A stretch of 64,000 bases of DNA from Costus lasius (lineage: Eukaryota; Streptophyta; Magnoliopsida; Zingiberales; Costaceae). Numbering within the stretch: the first letter of the stretch is position 1; each line of letters begins with the position of its first letter. This document shows, one piece after another, positions 1-11,594 of the stretch. The position numbers were made by a program, and so were the translations under genes. The DNA is taken from NCBI GenBank assembly GCA_027563935.2, contig CM050454.1, forward strand, positions 74,048,596 through 74,112,595, in the 5' to 3' direction. The notes beneath the pieces were generated by a model that saw only the letters and a program-made list of their open reading frames with translations, did not search any database and was not told the DNA's origin.

Positions 1-152
1 TGAACATATGGATTTTTCTAAGGTATAACAATTTATCATAACTAATTAACTTGTTGCCTGGATTTCTGGCTATTTTCTGAGCTTGATCTTTATTTTTAGA
101 TTTTAATTACTTTTTTTCTACTTTGCTCATCACGTGTCTCCACCCCACATCA
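1..152 (+). repeat. Element A 5' LTR (last 152 bp only)
   Basis: Matches 4177-4328 with about four mismatches seen by eye, and ends in the same ACGTGTCTCCACCCCACATCA. It is immediately followed by the PBS, which fixes it as the 5' copy. Confidence 0.9.
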
Positions 153-155
153 GTT

Positions 156-167
156 TGGTATCAGAGC
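156..167 (+). other. Element A primer binding site (initiator Met tRNA)
   Basis: TGGTATCAGAGC starts 4 bases after the LTR end. This is the standard complement of the 3' end of plant initiator Met tRNA and would prime minus-strand synthesis. Confidence 0.9.
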
Positions 168-1330
168 AAGTTAAGTGGTCAACTCTTGTCTGTCCACATC
201 GATCCTTAACTTTGCTCTTTGTTTTTAAAGTTCCATATTTATGATTTTCTAATCATTGAACTTAATATTCTGATATTTTTGTGGGGACAAATCAGCATCT
301 CTAATTTGAAAATTTGTTGCTTTCACTTGTTGAATGGTTGGAACAACAAAGTTAATTGCTGCACCGTTCATGACTGAATTTACAAGTAAACTCTGAACTT
401 CTGTGCTTGATGTTTTAGTGAAACTTTTCTGATTTTAGCAGTGCAGAATTTCATTATTGTGCCAATTCAAACATGGCCACAAATGATGAAAGTTTATCAA
501 ATTCAGTTCAGGACAGCATACTTAATTGCCACACCTAACTGCGTTTGCAACCAAAATTCTGCAAACCATATTCTGCAAGCAATCTGATTTTGATCACCTT
601 GACATTCTCATTGATTTTCAGCCACTCCAGCAACACAGATCCTTGTAAACCTCAGTTTAGGACAGCAAACCAAATTGCTGCATCTTCCCTCATTGAGTTT
701 GCAAAGTTTCTCATCAACGCAGCAAACTACTGCACTTGTTTGCTCAAGTTCTGATCATCCATTCCATAATCAGCACAAAACTGCGTCTGAACTTTTGAAT
801 TTTCAGCACCAACAAATTTTGAACATTTCCTCCTTCTTGCTGCACTTAACCTGCATCAAATTGCAGCCACTACCTAAATTAGTTTTCAACACCTACATGT
901 GCTGCAGTTTTCTTGAAATTGCCTCTGAGTTACTGCTTTCTACGCTGAATTCTGCACTTTATTTCTGAATTTTTAAAATCTGGTTTTTTAGCCTTCTGAA
1001 TTTGAAGTTTTCAGCTTGCTTGCTGCACTTAATTTCTGTCAAACTGCAGCTTGGATAACACCAACATATTTCTGTTTACAACATCCATAAGTGCTGCATT
1101 GATTATAACTATAAATTCTGCACTTGAATGCTGAATTTTCCAACCTGTTTTCAGCCTAGTTTCTGTTCTTAATCAAATTGCAATCTTCAACGAGCATACT
1201 TTCTGCACATCCATATGCTGAAATTGATTTGAATTGACGCTGATATACTATTTTCTACCTGCTGAAATAGTATTCCTGCACTGCACTTAAACAATAGTCA
1301 TTTCTAGCATTAATTTTCTTGTTTATCATC
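168..1330 (+). other. Element A leader, non-coding, rich in CTGCACTT and GCTGAA words
   Basis: No long reading frame. The words TTCTGCA, CTGCACTTAA and GCTGAATTTT recur many times, for example near 548, 735, 838, 948, 1024, 1118, 1200 and 1270. The leader of element H (58725-59617, minus strand) has the same character (TTCAGC read on the plus strand). In element F this position is occupied by a gag-like gene, so the leader may be a decayed or replaced gag region. Confidence 0.6.
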
Positions 1331-2618
1331 ATGCGTTATTTCACACAAAGGGAAGTTATAGCTAGAACAGAACTAATAACTGTTAGGGAACGAAAGGCTC
1401 TTACACTTAGTTTTACAACATTTAAATATAGGGTTCTTACTCATAGGCCTAGTTGTTTCACAACATACACTTTGTGCAATGGCTATAATAGTAAAACTAT
1501 TATTGATCATCAAGTCAAGTTTAATGTTATATCTCCCAAAGTCATTGAGCAATTTGGCCTCACCATACAGAAACATGATTATCCATATGTCATAACTTGG
1601 GAAGACTATACTAAAACTTTAGTTGACTTTCGATGCTTAGTTCCCATTATGTTGGACAATATCAAAACCAAAATTTGGTGTGATGTGATGGGTTTAGAAG
1701 GTTTTGACATTTTATTTGGAGATGAATTCGCATTATTTTCATGGATATTATTATAGCAAACCTTGGTGTTATAGTTTTATTCAAAATGGTTTGCAACACA
1801 TAATCTACCCTATAAACAAAGAACCAATGCATGTTAAACCCGTTACTTCTAGTGACATGTTGCATAAACCAATTGGTGAACTTCAACAAAGGCTAAAGTT
1901 TCAAGAACAAACTTTGGAGCCTACCATAGAAACTAAAACAAGCCCAGATGAGACATGTGAAACTCAAGAGACAAATCATGTTGAACCAAACCTTGAGGTA
2001 GAACCCATATCTTTACTTTCAATTTTAGAGCCCATACCGACAGGTTCTGAACTTGACCTTAACACTACCTCTAGAGAACCTAAAGATGACTTGCCTAAAA
2101 ATCCAGTTGAACCCAAACCCATAGGTCTTCTAGAACCATGTCTTGAACCTAAGTTAGAACCTTTTGAGATTGACCTGGATCCTAATCCTCAACCTTTAGG
2201 TCAACCACTAGACTTAGAAAATCTCTTCCAGGACCCTATGATCCTTGAATCTTGTCTTTTAGGTCCTTCTACCCATACCCTTAAACCACCTTTAGAGTCA
2301 ACACAAACTAAAATAATTGAACATAATTCTGCTTTCTCTAATTTTCAAATTGAGCATATTGATTTCATTATTCCAAGCAACTTAGATGCTAGAATCCCTC
2401 ATTTCAAGTTTACTAATGAATATGGCCGAGAAAGGGAATTCAATGCAGGTATCCCTAACTTACAGCTTGGACTATGGACATTGACTCTCGCCCCTCCAAA
2501 ACTTCCTCACGTACACAAGAACAATTCTTTTGGGAAGGATTTTTTTCACCCGGGGAGAATTGATGGGGGTAGAAACCACCAGCCACGAAGATACAAATGG
2601 AGTCTACAAGTGCCATAG
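1331..2618 (+). pseudogene. Dead-protease-like protein of element A, frameshifted
   Basis: Two overlapping frames encode one ancestral protein: MRYFTQREVIARTE... from the ATG at 1331 to about 1735, then a shift of frame into ...YSKPWCYSFIQNG... running to 2618. The first part aligns with gypsy aspartic proteases (CNGYNSKTIIDHQVKFNVISPKV, then WEDYTKTLVDF...WCDVMGLEGFDILFGDEF), but the catalytic D-S/T-G is D-H-Q. The second part is an acidic proline-rich region (LEPKLEPFEIDLDPNPQ, DPMILESCLL) ending in RRYKWSLQVP, read across the polypurine tract into the 3' LTR. Element H encodes the same protein unbroken. The frameshift lies where H has extra codons (FMCDYQGHYF), so a small deletion is likely. 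Confidence 0.75.
2548..2560 (+). other. Element A polypurine tract
   Basis: CCCGGGGAGAAT lies directly before the 3' LTR start TGATGGGGG. The same motif is found on the minus strand next to the F LTR. It lies inside the reading frame ending at 2618. Confidence 0.75.
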
Positions 2619-4328
2619 ACGAAGACTCGAAGGTCCACGAAGAAGCTAGCAAGCTCAATCAATAAAGCTAGCTCAATAACTGAACAGGACTATTTCAACT
2701 AGTCAATAAAGTCAAGACGCTCAAGCTAACAACGTTTAATGGAGCTGCCACATATTTTCAAGCTATTCAACAAAGAAATATGACCTGCATCCACGCCAAC
2801 CTATGAAGCTGCATGTTAGGCCCAAATATCTTCAATGACAAGCAAAACCCAACTTCAACGCTGATCCTTGCCACGCACACCTGGAGCCAAACATGGAACT
2901 CTCCAACGTCTCTTTGCACAACGCTCATCTCCAACGCTGGAACGATACGATACTCACTTGCAGCCAACAATGGAAACATCCAACGTCTCTCTGCTGCAGA
3001 AGATAGAAACTCCAACGTTCACATACAACGTCTGCCAAAGCTTCCCCTATATGTATCTCTCGCTTGCATCCTTGTAATGGCATATTAGAATTTGTTGAAT
3101 GAAATAGTTTCTTCATCCATGGAATCGGATGTCTCCTTTCTCCTCTGAGGCGCTTGTGTCGCCTACCCTTCTCTTCTCCTCCTTCTAGGGCTGAGCCCCT
3201 CCCTCTTCCTCTCTTCTCTAATCTTCTCTTCGCCCTCTAATTCTCTCTGTTTCGCTGCAAACACCCGCACACTTCAACAACAACCCAGTTTTTTTTACTG
3301 AAATTTCGAGTGCCGCCTCCGACGATCCAGCCATCTGATCTCCCCAAAACGTCAGCCACCACGCCTCCTTCCCGTGAATAACCTTCCGCCTCTGGCATCC
3401 GTCCATCCACCGCAGCGATCGCCGGAATCGAAACACAGACGTGTTCCCCTGTTTCCGCCCTAGTTCCGCCTTTCACCGTCGTCCTCCTCCGACCGGCCAC
3501 CGTCCTCCCTGAAACTCCATCCACCTCTCTATCATCATCACAACAATCTCCAATCGTAGCAGGTTTTGATTTGGTGCATCACCGGACGACCGCCGGCGAC
3601 CTCTGCTCAAATCGCTACTCCCCTGTTCTACTGAACAACGCGTCTCTGCCTTCCAATGCCATCCTACTCCAACCTGCTACCGCCCGCCTCCAAACTCCAG
3701 CCACCACTTGGCCCTCAACAGAATGACCTCCAGTTGTAACAGGTCCTCCGGTCGTACACCACCGGACGAACGCCGACAACTTCCGCCCCTTACGCAACTT
3801 CCCCTATTCCTCTAGATTTCCCCGTGTCTGCTGCTTCAACTTCTGTTTTCTAATGATACTAATCTGACTAAGCTTATTTTCGCAGGAATATTGAGCATTC
3901 GGTGGAGCAGAAATTTGTAAGCTTGGCACAGTCAAGAAGATTGCATCTTCCTCTATCTCTCGGGTCAGATGGTTTCATTCTGGATGCAACGAGTGATCCT
4001 AGAAGGCATTGCAATAATTGCTATGTGATAATTTTCTATGCTGTATTAAATTTCTTGATCTGACTAGCTGTTTGATTGTAGATGCCCTACATTCTAGAAA
4101 GTTCTCCATACTCTAGTTTTTACATGATTCATAGAACTAGTTTAATTCTACAACGTGGTTTAATCAGTTTGAATTTTGAACATATGGATTTTTCTAAGGT
4201 ATAACAATTTATCGTAACTGATTAACTTGTTGCCTGGATTTTTGGCTATTTTCTGAGCTTGATCTTTATTTTTAGATTTTAATTACTTTTTTTCTAGTTT
4301 GCTCATCACGTGTCTCCACCCCACATCA
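2561..4328 (+). repeat. Element A 3' LTR (1768 bp)
   Basis: Starts TGATGG after the polypurine tract and ends CACATCA. The end is set by comparison with 1-152. The interior resembles the F LTR: the CTCTGAGGCGCTTGTGTCGCC stretch near 3146, and a C/T-rich Pro/Ser-coding stretch at 3170-3800. The base after 4328 resumes copia B LTR sequence that is uninterrupted in the right LTR copy near 11680. Confidence 0.85.
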
Positions 4329-5953
4329 ACTTCACTTGCGCCACCTTCTAGGGAAGTTGCGCAAGGAGGAAGAAGGATGAAGAGAAGAAGAGGCTTGCAG
4401 CTATGGATGGAAAAGATGCGCCAAGACCTTTTGCTCTTGCCCTTGTCCCTTGTTCATGCCAATTTTGTTTGGTGGTCTCGCATGTAAAGTTGATCCATGG
4501 AGCAAGGGGGCGGTAAGAGAGGTATATAGGCACAATGCACAATGTGAGGTGTGGCTAGGGTTAAGGTGAGGGAGGAATTAGGGTTTGAGGTAAGGAAAGA
4601 CTACAAGCCTTTTCCATAAACTTCTACCCATCTACCATATGCGCCTAGGACTTGTCATACAAGTCCTTAAGGCCATATGCACCCCAAGTCTTGCCAAAGA
4701 GGCAAGCCTTCCATCCAAGGAAGAAGGGGGGAGGTGCCAAAGGCTTCCTAATGAAGCACTAGGCGCATACTCCTCCCCATTATGCCCTTAGGCGCCAATG
4801 GGGTGAGATTTCTCTCCATTATACCCTTATGCCCTCTTATTTCTTCATGACAACTTATTATTGGGCCTCATTGGGTAATGAGCTTGCCCAAACTTCATTA
4901 CAAATATTGATTAAGCCATTGGATCTAATCCAATGCCCTAACTCAAATGTTACCAACTATGGTCAATTTCGGATCAACCTGCCAAAAATGAAGTTTGGCT
5001 ATAATAAGTCTCTTCTATCTCATCAGGCCCATTGGTGCTGATGAAATCTCCAAAATAGATCCGAGTTATCCAATAACTCGATCATAAGGCTTCCTGGTCA
5101 ATACAAGAACTTGAGTATCAAGGTGTGCGACCCTGTAGGTTCCTCTGACGTTGGCAGTAATGAACAAAGGTCATCACAAGCAGTGAGTGACACCTAGTAG
5201 TGCATCGTTGCTACCCAAGTCATCAGAATGGATATTGACATCGGCATCCCCATCATCGTAATAAGACACTGATGTATTACAGTCTCTTTGCCAAACTGAT
5301 ATCTGATTGAACAAGTGTGTCACCACTTATTTTTACCCAATCTCATGGTCATGACTAAATTAGGTTCTCACCTGGGTATGACCATACACTTTCAGTCATA
5401 GAACCATAGGGGGGCCCGTTGATATCAAGCTTCCCTTAGAAAAGGGCAAATCCTCTGTCTGTCCATTGACCTTCTCATATGGGTCATGACATACTCAATG
5501 ACAACCATTATCACCTCCCAACTACAGTGAGGTGTTAGGTTGTATCAAAGCATGTCTCTAACTATATAGAAGAGTCAATGACCTCAAGTCTAGGGATAAA
5601 TGCATCTCCAGTCACTTGTGAGGATAACTCATGACACCAAGTCATAGCCTCAGAATGGGTGGTCCAGTATATCCACCACTGATATACCCATATGTTTGTG
5701 TTAGCACTTCGTGTCTAACTAGCCCATATACTAGTCTCTCATGTACTAGAGCTGTCCCATATCCACTTAGGTACATTGACTGGGGACAAGAGTTTGAGCA
5801 CAAATCCAATCTGTCTCCAGGGACATTATCATGCAGGTACATAATCGTAGATGTAAACAAAGCATAATAACGACAATGTTAGAATAATATAATATCAATG
5901 TCAAGTAGTACAAAGATAGACCAATAACAAGTCTTAGGGCATAAATAGCAACA
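4329..5953 (-). repeat. Element B 3' LTR (left copy, cut by element A)
   Basis: About 1.6 kb parallel to 11680-13304. On the minus strand it starts TGTTGCTATTTATGCCCTAAG at 5953, just after a purine-rich stretch (CATGTGAGAGAT, 5954-5965). No gene is in it. Confidence 0.8.
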
Positions 5954-5974
5954 ATCTCTCACATGTACTTAGAC

Positions 5975-8900
5975 TTGGAGATTGAGGAATCTCAACCCCA
6001 TGTCCCTCGTATGACCATCATGCTTCTACTACGCAAAAGCCTTGGTCAGTGGGTCTGCTAGATTGTTTTTTATATCAACTCTGCTAATCTTGACATCACC
6101 TCGGTCAATGATCTCTCTGATCAGGTGAAATCTCCTGAGTATGTGTTTGGATCTTTGATGAGACTATAGTTCCTTTGCCTGCACAATTGCTCTATTGTTG
6201 TCATAATAGAGCTGAATAGAATCCACAACAGTTTGAACCACTAGAGATCAGAAATGAACTTTCTTATCCAAATGGCTTCTTTGGCTTCCTCATAAGCGGT
6301 GACATACTCAGCCTCAGTCGTAGAATCAGCAATGGTGGATTGCTTGAAGCTTTTCCAGCATATAGCGCCTCCATTCATCTTGAGCACATAGCCTGCCTAC
6401 GATCTGAAGTCAACAGGGTCTGACTGGAATGATGCATCAGTGTAGCCCTAAACACTGAGCCCTTCCTGTCCCCTATAGACCAAGAACAAATCCTTAGTTC
6501 TTCTCAGATACTTCAGGATGTTCTTTACAGCCACCCAGTGCTGCAGACCTGGATTAGATTGGTATAGGTTGGTTATGCTCACAACATAAGCCACATCTGG
6601 TCTAGTACACAATATTGCATACATGATTGATCCTACTGCCGAAGCATAGGGTACTCGACTCATGTCATCCCTTTCAGCCTGTGTGGTGGGACACTAGCTC
6701 TTTATGAGAGTAAGGCCATGTCTCACGGGAAGGTATCCTTTCTTGGATTGCTGCAATTTCAACCTCTCCAGGACCTTATCAATGTAGATACTCTGACTAA
6801 GGGCCAGGAGCGTCTTGGATCTATCCCTGTATATCCTCACGCCTAGGATATAGGCAGCCTCCCCTAAGTCTTTCATCTCGAAACACTTTCTCAACCATAT
6901 TTTCACCAACTAAAGACCAGGGATATTGTTTTTGATGAGTAATATGTCAAAGACATACAAGACCAGAAAAGTCACCAAGCTCCCACTGAATTTTCTGTAC
7001 ACACAGGCATCATCTTCGCTTTTAATAAAGCTATAATCTCTTACTGCCTCATCAAACCAAAGATTCTAACTTTGAGATGCTTGCTTTAATCTATAAATGG
7101 ATTTCTTTAGCCTGCAGACCTTGTGGGCCTCTGCAGGATGGATGAAGCCATCAGACTATGTCATATACACATCCTCTGTCAGCTTCCCATTAAGGAATGC
7201 TGTCTTAATATCCATCTGTCATATCTCATAGTCATGATATGCAGCTATAGCAAGCATAATCCGAATGGATTTGATCATAGCAACTGAAGAGAAGGTTTCA
7301 TCATAGTCCACCCTGTGGACCTGTCTGAATCCTTTTGCCACAAGTCTACCCTTATAGGTAACTTTGTTGCCATCCATGTCGGTCTTCCTTTTGAAGACCC
7401 ATTTATAGCCTATGGGTTTTACCCCATCAGGCAGCTCAACCAAATCCCAAACTTGGTTAGCTGACATAGAGTCCATCTCAAATCTCATGGCCTCAAGCCA
7501 TCTCTCGGAGTCCGGTCCAGCGACCGCCTCATCATAAGTCCTGGGTTTATCCTCAATGATGAAGATCCCATTGTGTTAGGTCAGCAGCGACCCCATACCT
7601 CTCAGGTGCACGACAAATCCTCCTAGACCAATGTGGGACCTATGTCTGAGCCTCTGGTTGCTCAGTAACCGGTGTAGGTGGCTTAGGTTCCATCTCAGTG
7701 TCTTGTGGTTGCACTTGGACCTTGTCCAAGTCAAACTTTCTCCCACTAACTTCTTTCATGAGAAATTTTTTCTCTAGAAGGACAGCACCCCGAGTAACAA
7801 AAACTTTATTCTTGGTAGGGATATAGAAGTAGTATCCTTTAGTTTCCTTAGGATACCCCACAAACACACATTTATTAGATCTGGATTCTAGCTTACTAGA
7901 ATCCTGACGTTCGACATAAGCCTCACATCCCCAGACTTTAATAAAAGATAGGTTTGGGCGTCTCCCACTCCATACCTCGTATGGAATCTTAGAGACACTC
8001 TTGGATGGAATGTTATTTAGTATGAGAGAAGCTGTTTCAAGTGCATGACCCTAGAATGAGTGTGGTAGAGTTGCATGACTCATCATAGATTGAACCATGT
8101 CCAACAAAGTTTGATTTCTCCTCTCAAACACACTATTCCATTGAGGTGTTCTAGGAGGAGTGAATTGGGATAGAACCCCACACTCTCTAAGATAGTCAAA
8201 GAACTCACTGCTCAGGTACTCTCCACCACGATCTGATCGAAGAGTTTTGATAGACCTACCAAGCTAGTTCTCTACTTCATGTCTAAACTCCTTAAATTTC
8301 TTAAAGGATTATGACTTATGTCTCATCAAATAGACATAACCATATCTACTGAAGTCATCAGTAAATGTGATTAAGTAGTTGTACCTTCCTCTAGCTTGTT
8401 TACTAAAGACCCACACACATCACTGTGTATAAGATCCAATAAACCTCCTGCCCTCTCACTAGTTTTGGTGAAGGGTGCTTTTTTCATTTTCCCTAATAAA
8501 TAAGGCTCACAAGTATCAAACTTGTACAAGGAGGTTGAATCTAACAACCCATTTGCATGGAGTTGTTGAATATGATTCTTGTTTATATGGGCTACTCGAT
8601 AATGCCAATGGAATGCACCCACTGAACCACTCAATTTGATCCTTTTATTATTTATGTTACAAATAAAGCTATTCATGTCCAAGACATATAATCCATTGCA
8701 TAAAGTACCCTTCCCATAAAACATATTTGCAAATGAAAAAGGACAAGAGCTATCCTTTATTTCAAACTTAAATCCTTTGTTTGCCAAGCAAGGAATGGAT
8801 ACAATATTTTTAGTAAGCGAAGGTACATAATAGCAATGATATAACTCTAACTGAATTCTAGAAGGTAAGAAGAGCGTCAAAATTCCTATAGCAACAGCAG

Positions 8901-9075
8901 CAAGTTGTGCCCCGTTTCCAACTCGTAGGTCAATCTCTCCAGGCCGCACCGATATACTTTTCTTAAGCCCCTGCATATTTGTACAAATAAGAGTTCCACA
9001 TGCAGTATCCAATACCCATGACATAGAAGTAGAAAGGTTGACTTTAGTAACATAAATACCTAACCTAGAAGACAA
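5975..9075 (-). pseudogene. Element B copia pol remnant (protease, integrase, RT, RNase H)
   Basis: Reading down the minus strand: protease site WVLDTACGTLICTN and GAG-pre-integrase (HWHYRVAHINKNH, C-x2-L remnants) at 9075-8371; integrase start LIHSDVCGSLVNK near 8430; integrase C-terminal FVGYPKETKGYYFY at 7867-7640; RT start NQVWDLVELPDGVKPIGYKW at 7488-7219; later RT KDLGEAAYILGVRIYRDRSK at 6909-6694; SAVGSIMYAILCTRPDVAY at 6663-6448; RNase H end NLADPLTKAFA near 6040. The order PR-INT-RT-RH is diagnostic of Ty1/copia. Frameshifts and stops separate every block. Copia D shows what the unbroken protein looks like. Confidence 0.85.
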
Positions 9076-9149
9076 GGGCTTGCCTTTCTTCTCCTTGTTC
9101 TGATGTTACTTGTAGTCCCTCCTCCAGTGACCCTACTCGCCATAGTGGA

Positions 9150-9893
9150 AGCACCTCTATTCCTTTGTCTTCCTGGCCTTCTTTTTCAGTGCTTTGGTTG
9201 GACCTTGGCACTGCCCTTAGCATGTGCCTTACCCTTCTTTTTCATCTTTTTGGTTATAGAAACCAAAAGAACAGAGTTAGGTTTGGTCTTAACCATTTCT
9301 CGCTCGGTCGTTTGGAGCATATTCAATAGTTCCTCCCTAGTACACTCAATCCAGTTCATATTAAAATTTATGATAAATAGACTGAAGCTAGATGGTAGGG
9401 ACTGCAGAATAAGATCCGTGACCAGCTCGTTATCAATAGTGTGTCCCAGTCTCTTGAGATGATCCACATACCCAATCACCTTGTGTATATGGGGTCCCAC
9501 TGGAACACTCTCAGATAACTTGCATTGAAAGACTACTTTGGCAATGTCATATATCTCAGTTATATCTTGAGCCTCGAACATCTGTTTCAAATGAGTTATC
9601 ATCTGAAAAGCGTTATGCTCCTCATATTGCACCTGAAGCTCAGGTGCCATTGTAGCTAGCATGAGACATGCCACTTCTAGAGAGTCTTCCTGATGCTTTC
9701 TAAAAGCATCCCTATCTGCCACTCGGGCATTAGGCGCAGGAGGCGTGGGAAGAGGCTGCTCAAGGACATAGAGCTTCTTCTCCAGCTTGAGAGCTATCCT
9801 CAAGTTCCGATGCTAGTCCATGAAGTTGGATCCAACCAACTTATCCTTCTCAAGAAGGGATCATAGTGTCAATCCGCTATTGTTCGTTACCAT
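9150..9893 (-). pseudogene. Element B copia gag remnant
   Basis: Translation from an ATG at 9893 gives MVTNNSGLTL, a TGA, SLLEKDKLVGSNF, then a TAG and LRIALKLEKKLYVLEQPLPTPP, continuing open to 9186. It aligns along its length with the first 230 residues of the D polyprotein (ACLMLATMAPELQ, LGHTIDNELVTDLILQSLPSSF, NFNMNWIECTREELLNML). The CCHC knuckle region just after it is frameshifted. Gag would form the particle; this copy cannot. Confidence 0.8.
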
Positions 9894-11594
9894 TGATCTA
9901 TACCAATCAAGAAAAGCAGATTAGTACTACTTCGAATCATTTAAACTGGACTTATTTTAAATGATTATGGCTCCCACTATTTTAATCAAATTGACAACCC
10001 ACAAAGTCAATCGGAAAATCCGAGATTTCCTAGTGAGATGGGATCCTTATTCCACATGAGGCTTCGCGTCCCACGAGGGTGGGATGAGATGCACAAAATG
10101 ACCAATGCTTCTTAAGGTGGGCACACCGGCCGATTGCACTTGGCAATTCCCCTTATTGAGACAGTCTAGGCATTTCATGTCTAGCAAGGGCTGGATACAG
10201 AATGAAACCCTAACCTCTCAACGATACCTCTAGAGTTCCATCATGTGGCCACCACATGTGAAAAACTAGTTAAGTCTATTCCTAATTGTTATGCCTAGGG
10301 CAAATGAGTTTCCTTGCGAAGGCACGTCTAGGTTAAAACTGGACTGGGAAACCATTGCCACCACACACCTTCTAAAGATAAGTGGGTGTGTCCCACGAGG
10401 GTGGGAAATAGTGCACAACACCACTGATTGATAGCTTGACGAAGGCTACGGGTTAGAAGGCTATCCAGACTTGATATTTTATTTTGGGGGTTTTTGAGGT
10501 CTCATCATCTTAGTTTTATCTTTTGTCTAACAATATAGGCATGCAATCTTATAGTGATAACAAGAAGATAAAACAACACAGGCATACTTTAGCAGATAAG
10601 AAAAAGTAGTAAAGATGATGGGTCATAGCCTATTAAAGACATTGAACCAACACATGCCAAAGGTGTTCAATTCTTGACCAAGGAGACAAGCCTCAACAAG
10701 ACCTAACCTAACTGCCCTCTAGATTGATCTTCAAGGTCGGCTCCAAGGTCCTCCTCACCATGGTTTAGCTCTTAAACCCTAGAGGTACCCCTAGGGTTCG
10801 GCCAATGCCATAGTGTCTCCTCCAAGCATGTTGCGCCACCTTGCAAGCCACAAGATGTATAGCTCTCAAGCCCTAAGGCTAGGCCAATCCATCTTGCGCC
10901 CCTATGTAAGGATGCGCCACCAAGGAAGAAGGTTGTTGTGCCACCATGCAAGGTGCACAAGCAAGCAAGCTTCAAGCATGCGCTAATAAGTTTGCTCCAT
11001 AAGGGGCGCCCCTAATCTTCTTTTATGAATTTACAAAATAAAAGGAAAAAAGCGGCACGCATGCTTCACAAGAATACATCACAGGCATGCTAGAGGCTTG
11101 ACATATGACCACAACACCATGCACAAGCAAGATACTATATCATGCAATTCTGTATGCTCATGAAAAACACAAAATCTGAATTTTAGTTTTTCATCAAAAC
11201 ATGTCTCTCTTCCTTCACCTCTTATAAAAAATCTTTAGTTCTTTGTTTCTCTCAGGAGTCTACAAGAGGCATACCCGTTGCCCTCCTTGCAGTCCTTAAC
11301 TTGCTAAGATTAAGGCAATCACCTAGTCTATGCCTCGCATAATCTTAACAAGTCTCTCATGATGGGTCTATCCCACCATAAGAGGAGAAATTGTTTCTTC
11401 CACATATGGGTCTATCCCACTATGTGAAGAAAGCAAAGATCCATAAGAAATTGAAGAGAGGTAATGAACAAAAGACCTACAATTTTTTTACTTTAGAAAA
11501 AGGCATGCGTATGTCATATGATTTTTGAAAATTTGCATGGCATATGAGCATACAAAAAGCATCGCTCAAGCGTACAGCCTCTGTAGTCTCACAC
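9894..11594 (-). other. Element B untranslated leader and decayed PBS
   Basis: About 1.7 kb, the same length as the leader of D. It contains words shared with the leaders of K and D, such as GATGGGATCC and GTCCCACGAGGGTGGGA. A decayed Met-tRNA PBS (minus strand ACTACAGAGGC) can be recognised near 11575-11590. There is no convincing gene. Confidence 0.6.

Larger units (their letters stand above)
1..4328 (+). mobile_element. Element A: non-autonomous gypsy-related LTR retrotransposon, 5' end outside the window
   Basis: The first 152 bases match the last 152 bases of the sequence ending at 4328, so they are the end of a 5' LTR and the 3' LTR. Between them lie a Met-tRNA PBS, a non-coding leader, one broken reading frame (1331-2618) and a polypurine tract. 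No reverse transcriptase, RNase H or integrase is present in the 2.4-kb interior. It belongs with elements F and H: same LTR ends (TGATG...GCATCA-like), same PBS, same C-terminal protein module. It is inserted in the left LTR of copia B. About 4 of the 152 comparable LTR bases differ, so it is older than F and D. Confidence 0.85.

Noticed and set aside
9103..9462. 119-codon plus-strand frame with hydrophobic residues
   Set aside because: Antisense to the copia B gag; no independent support.
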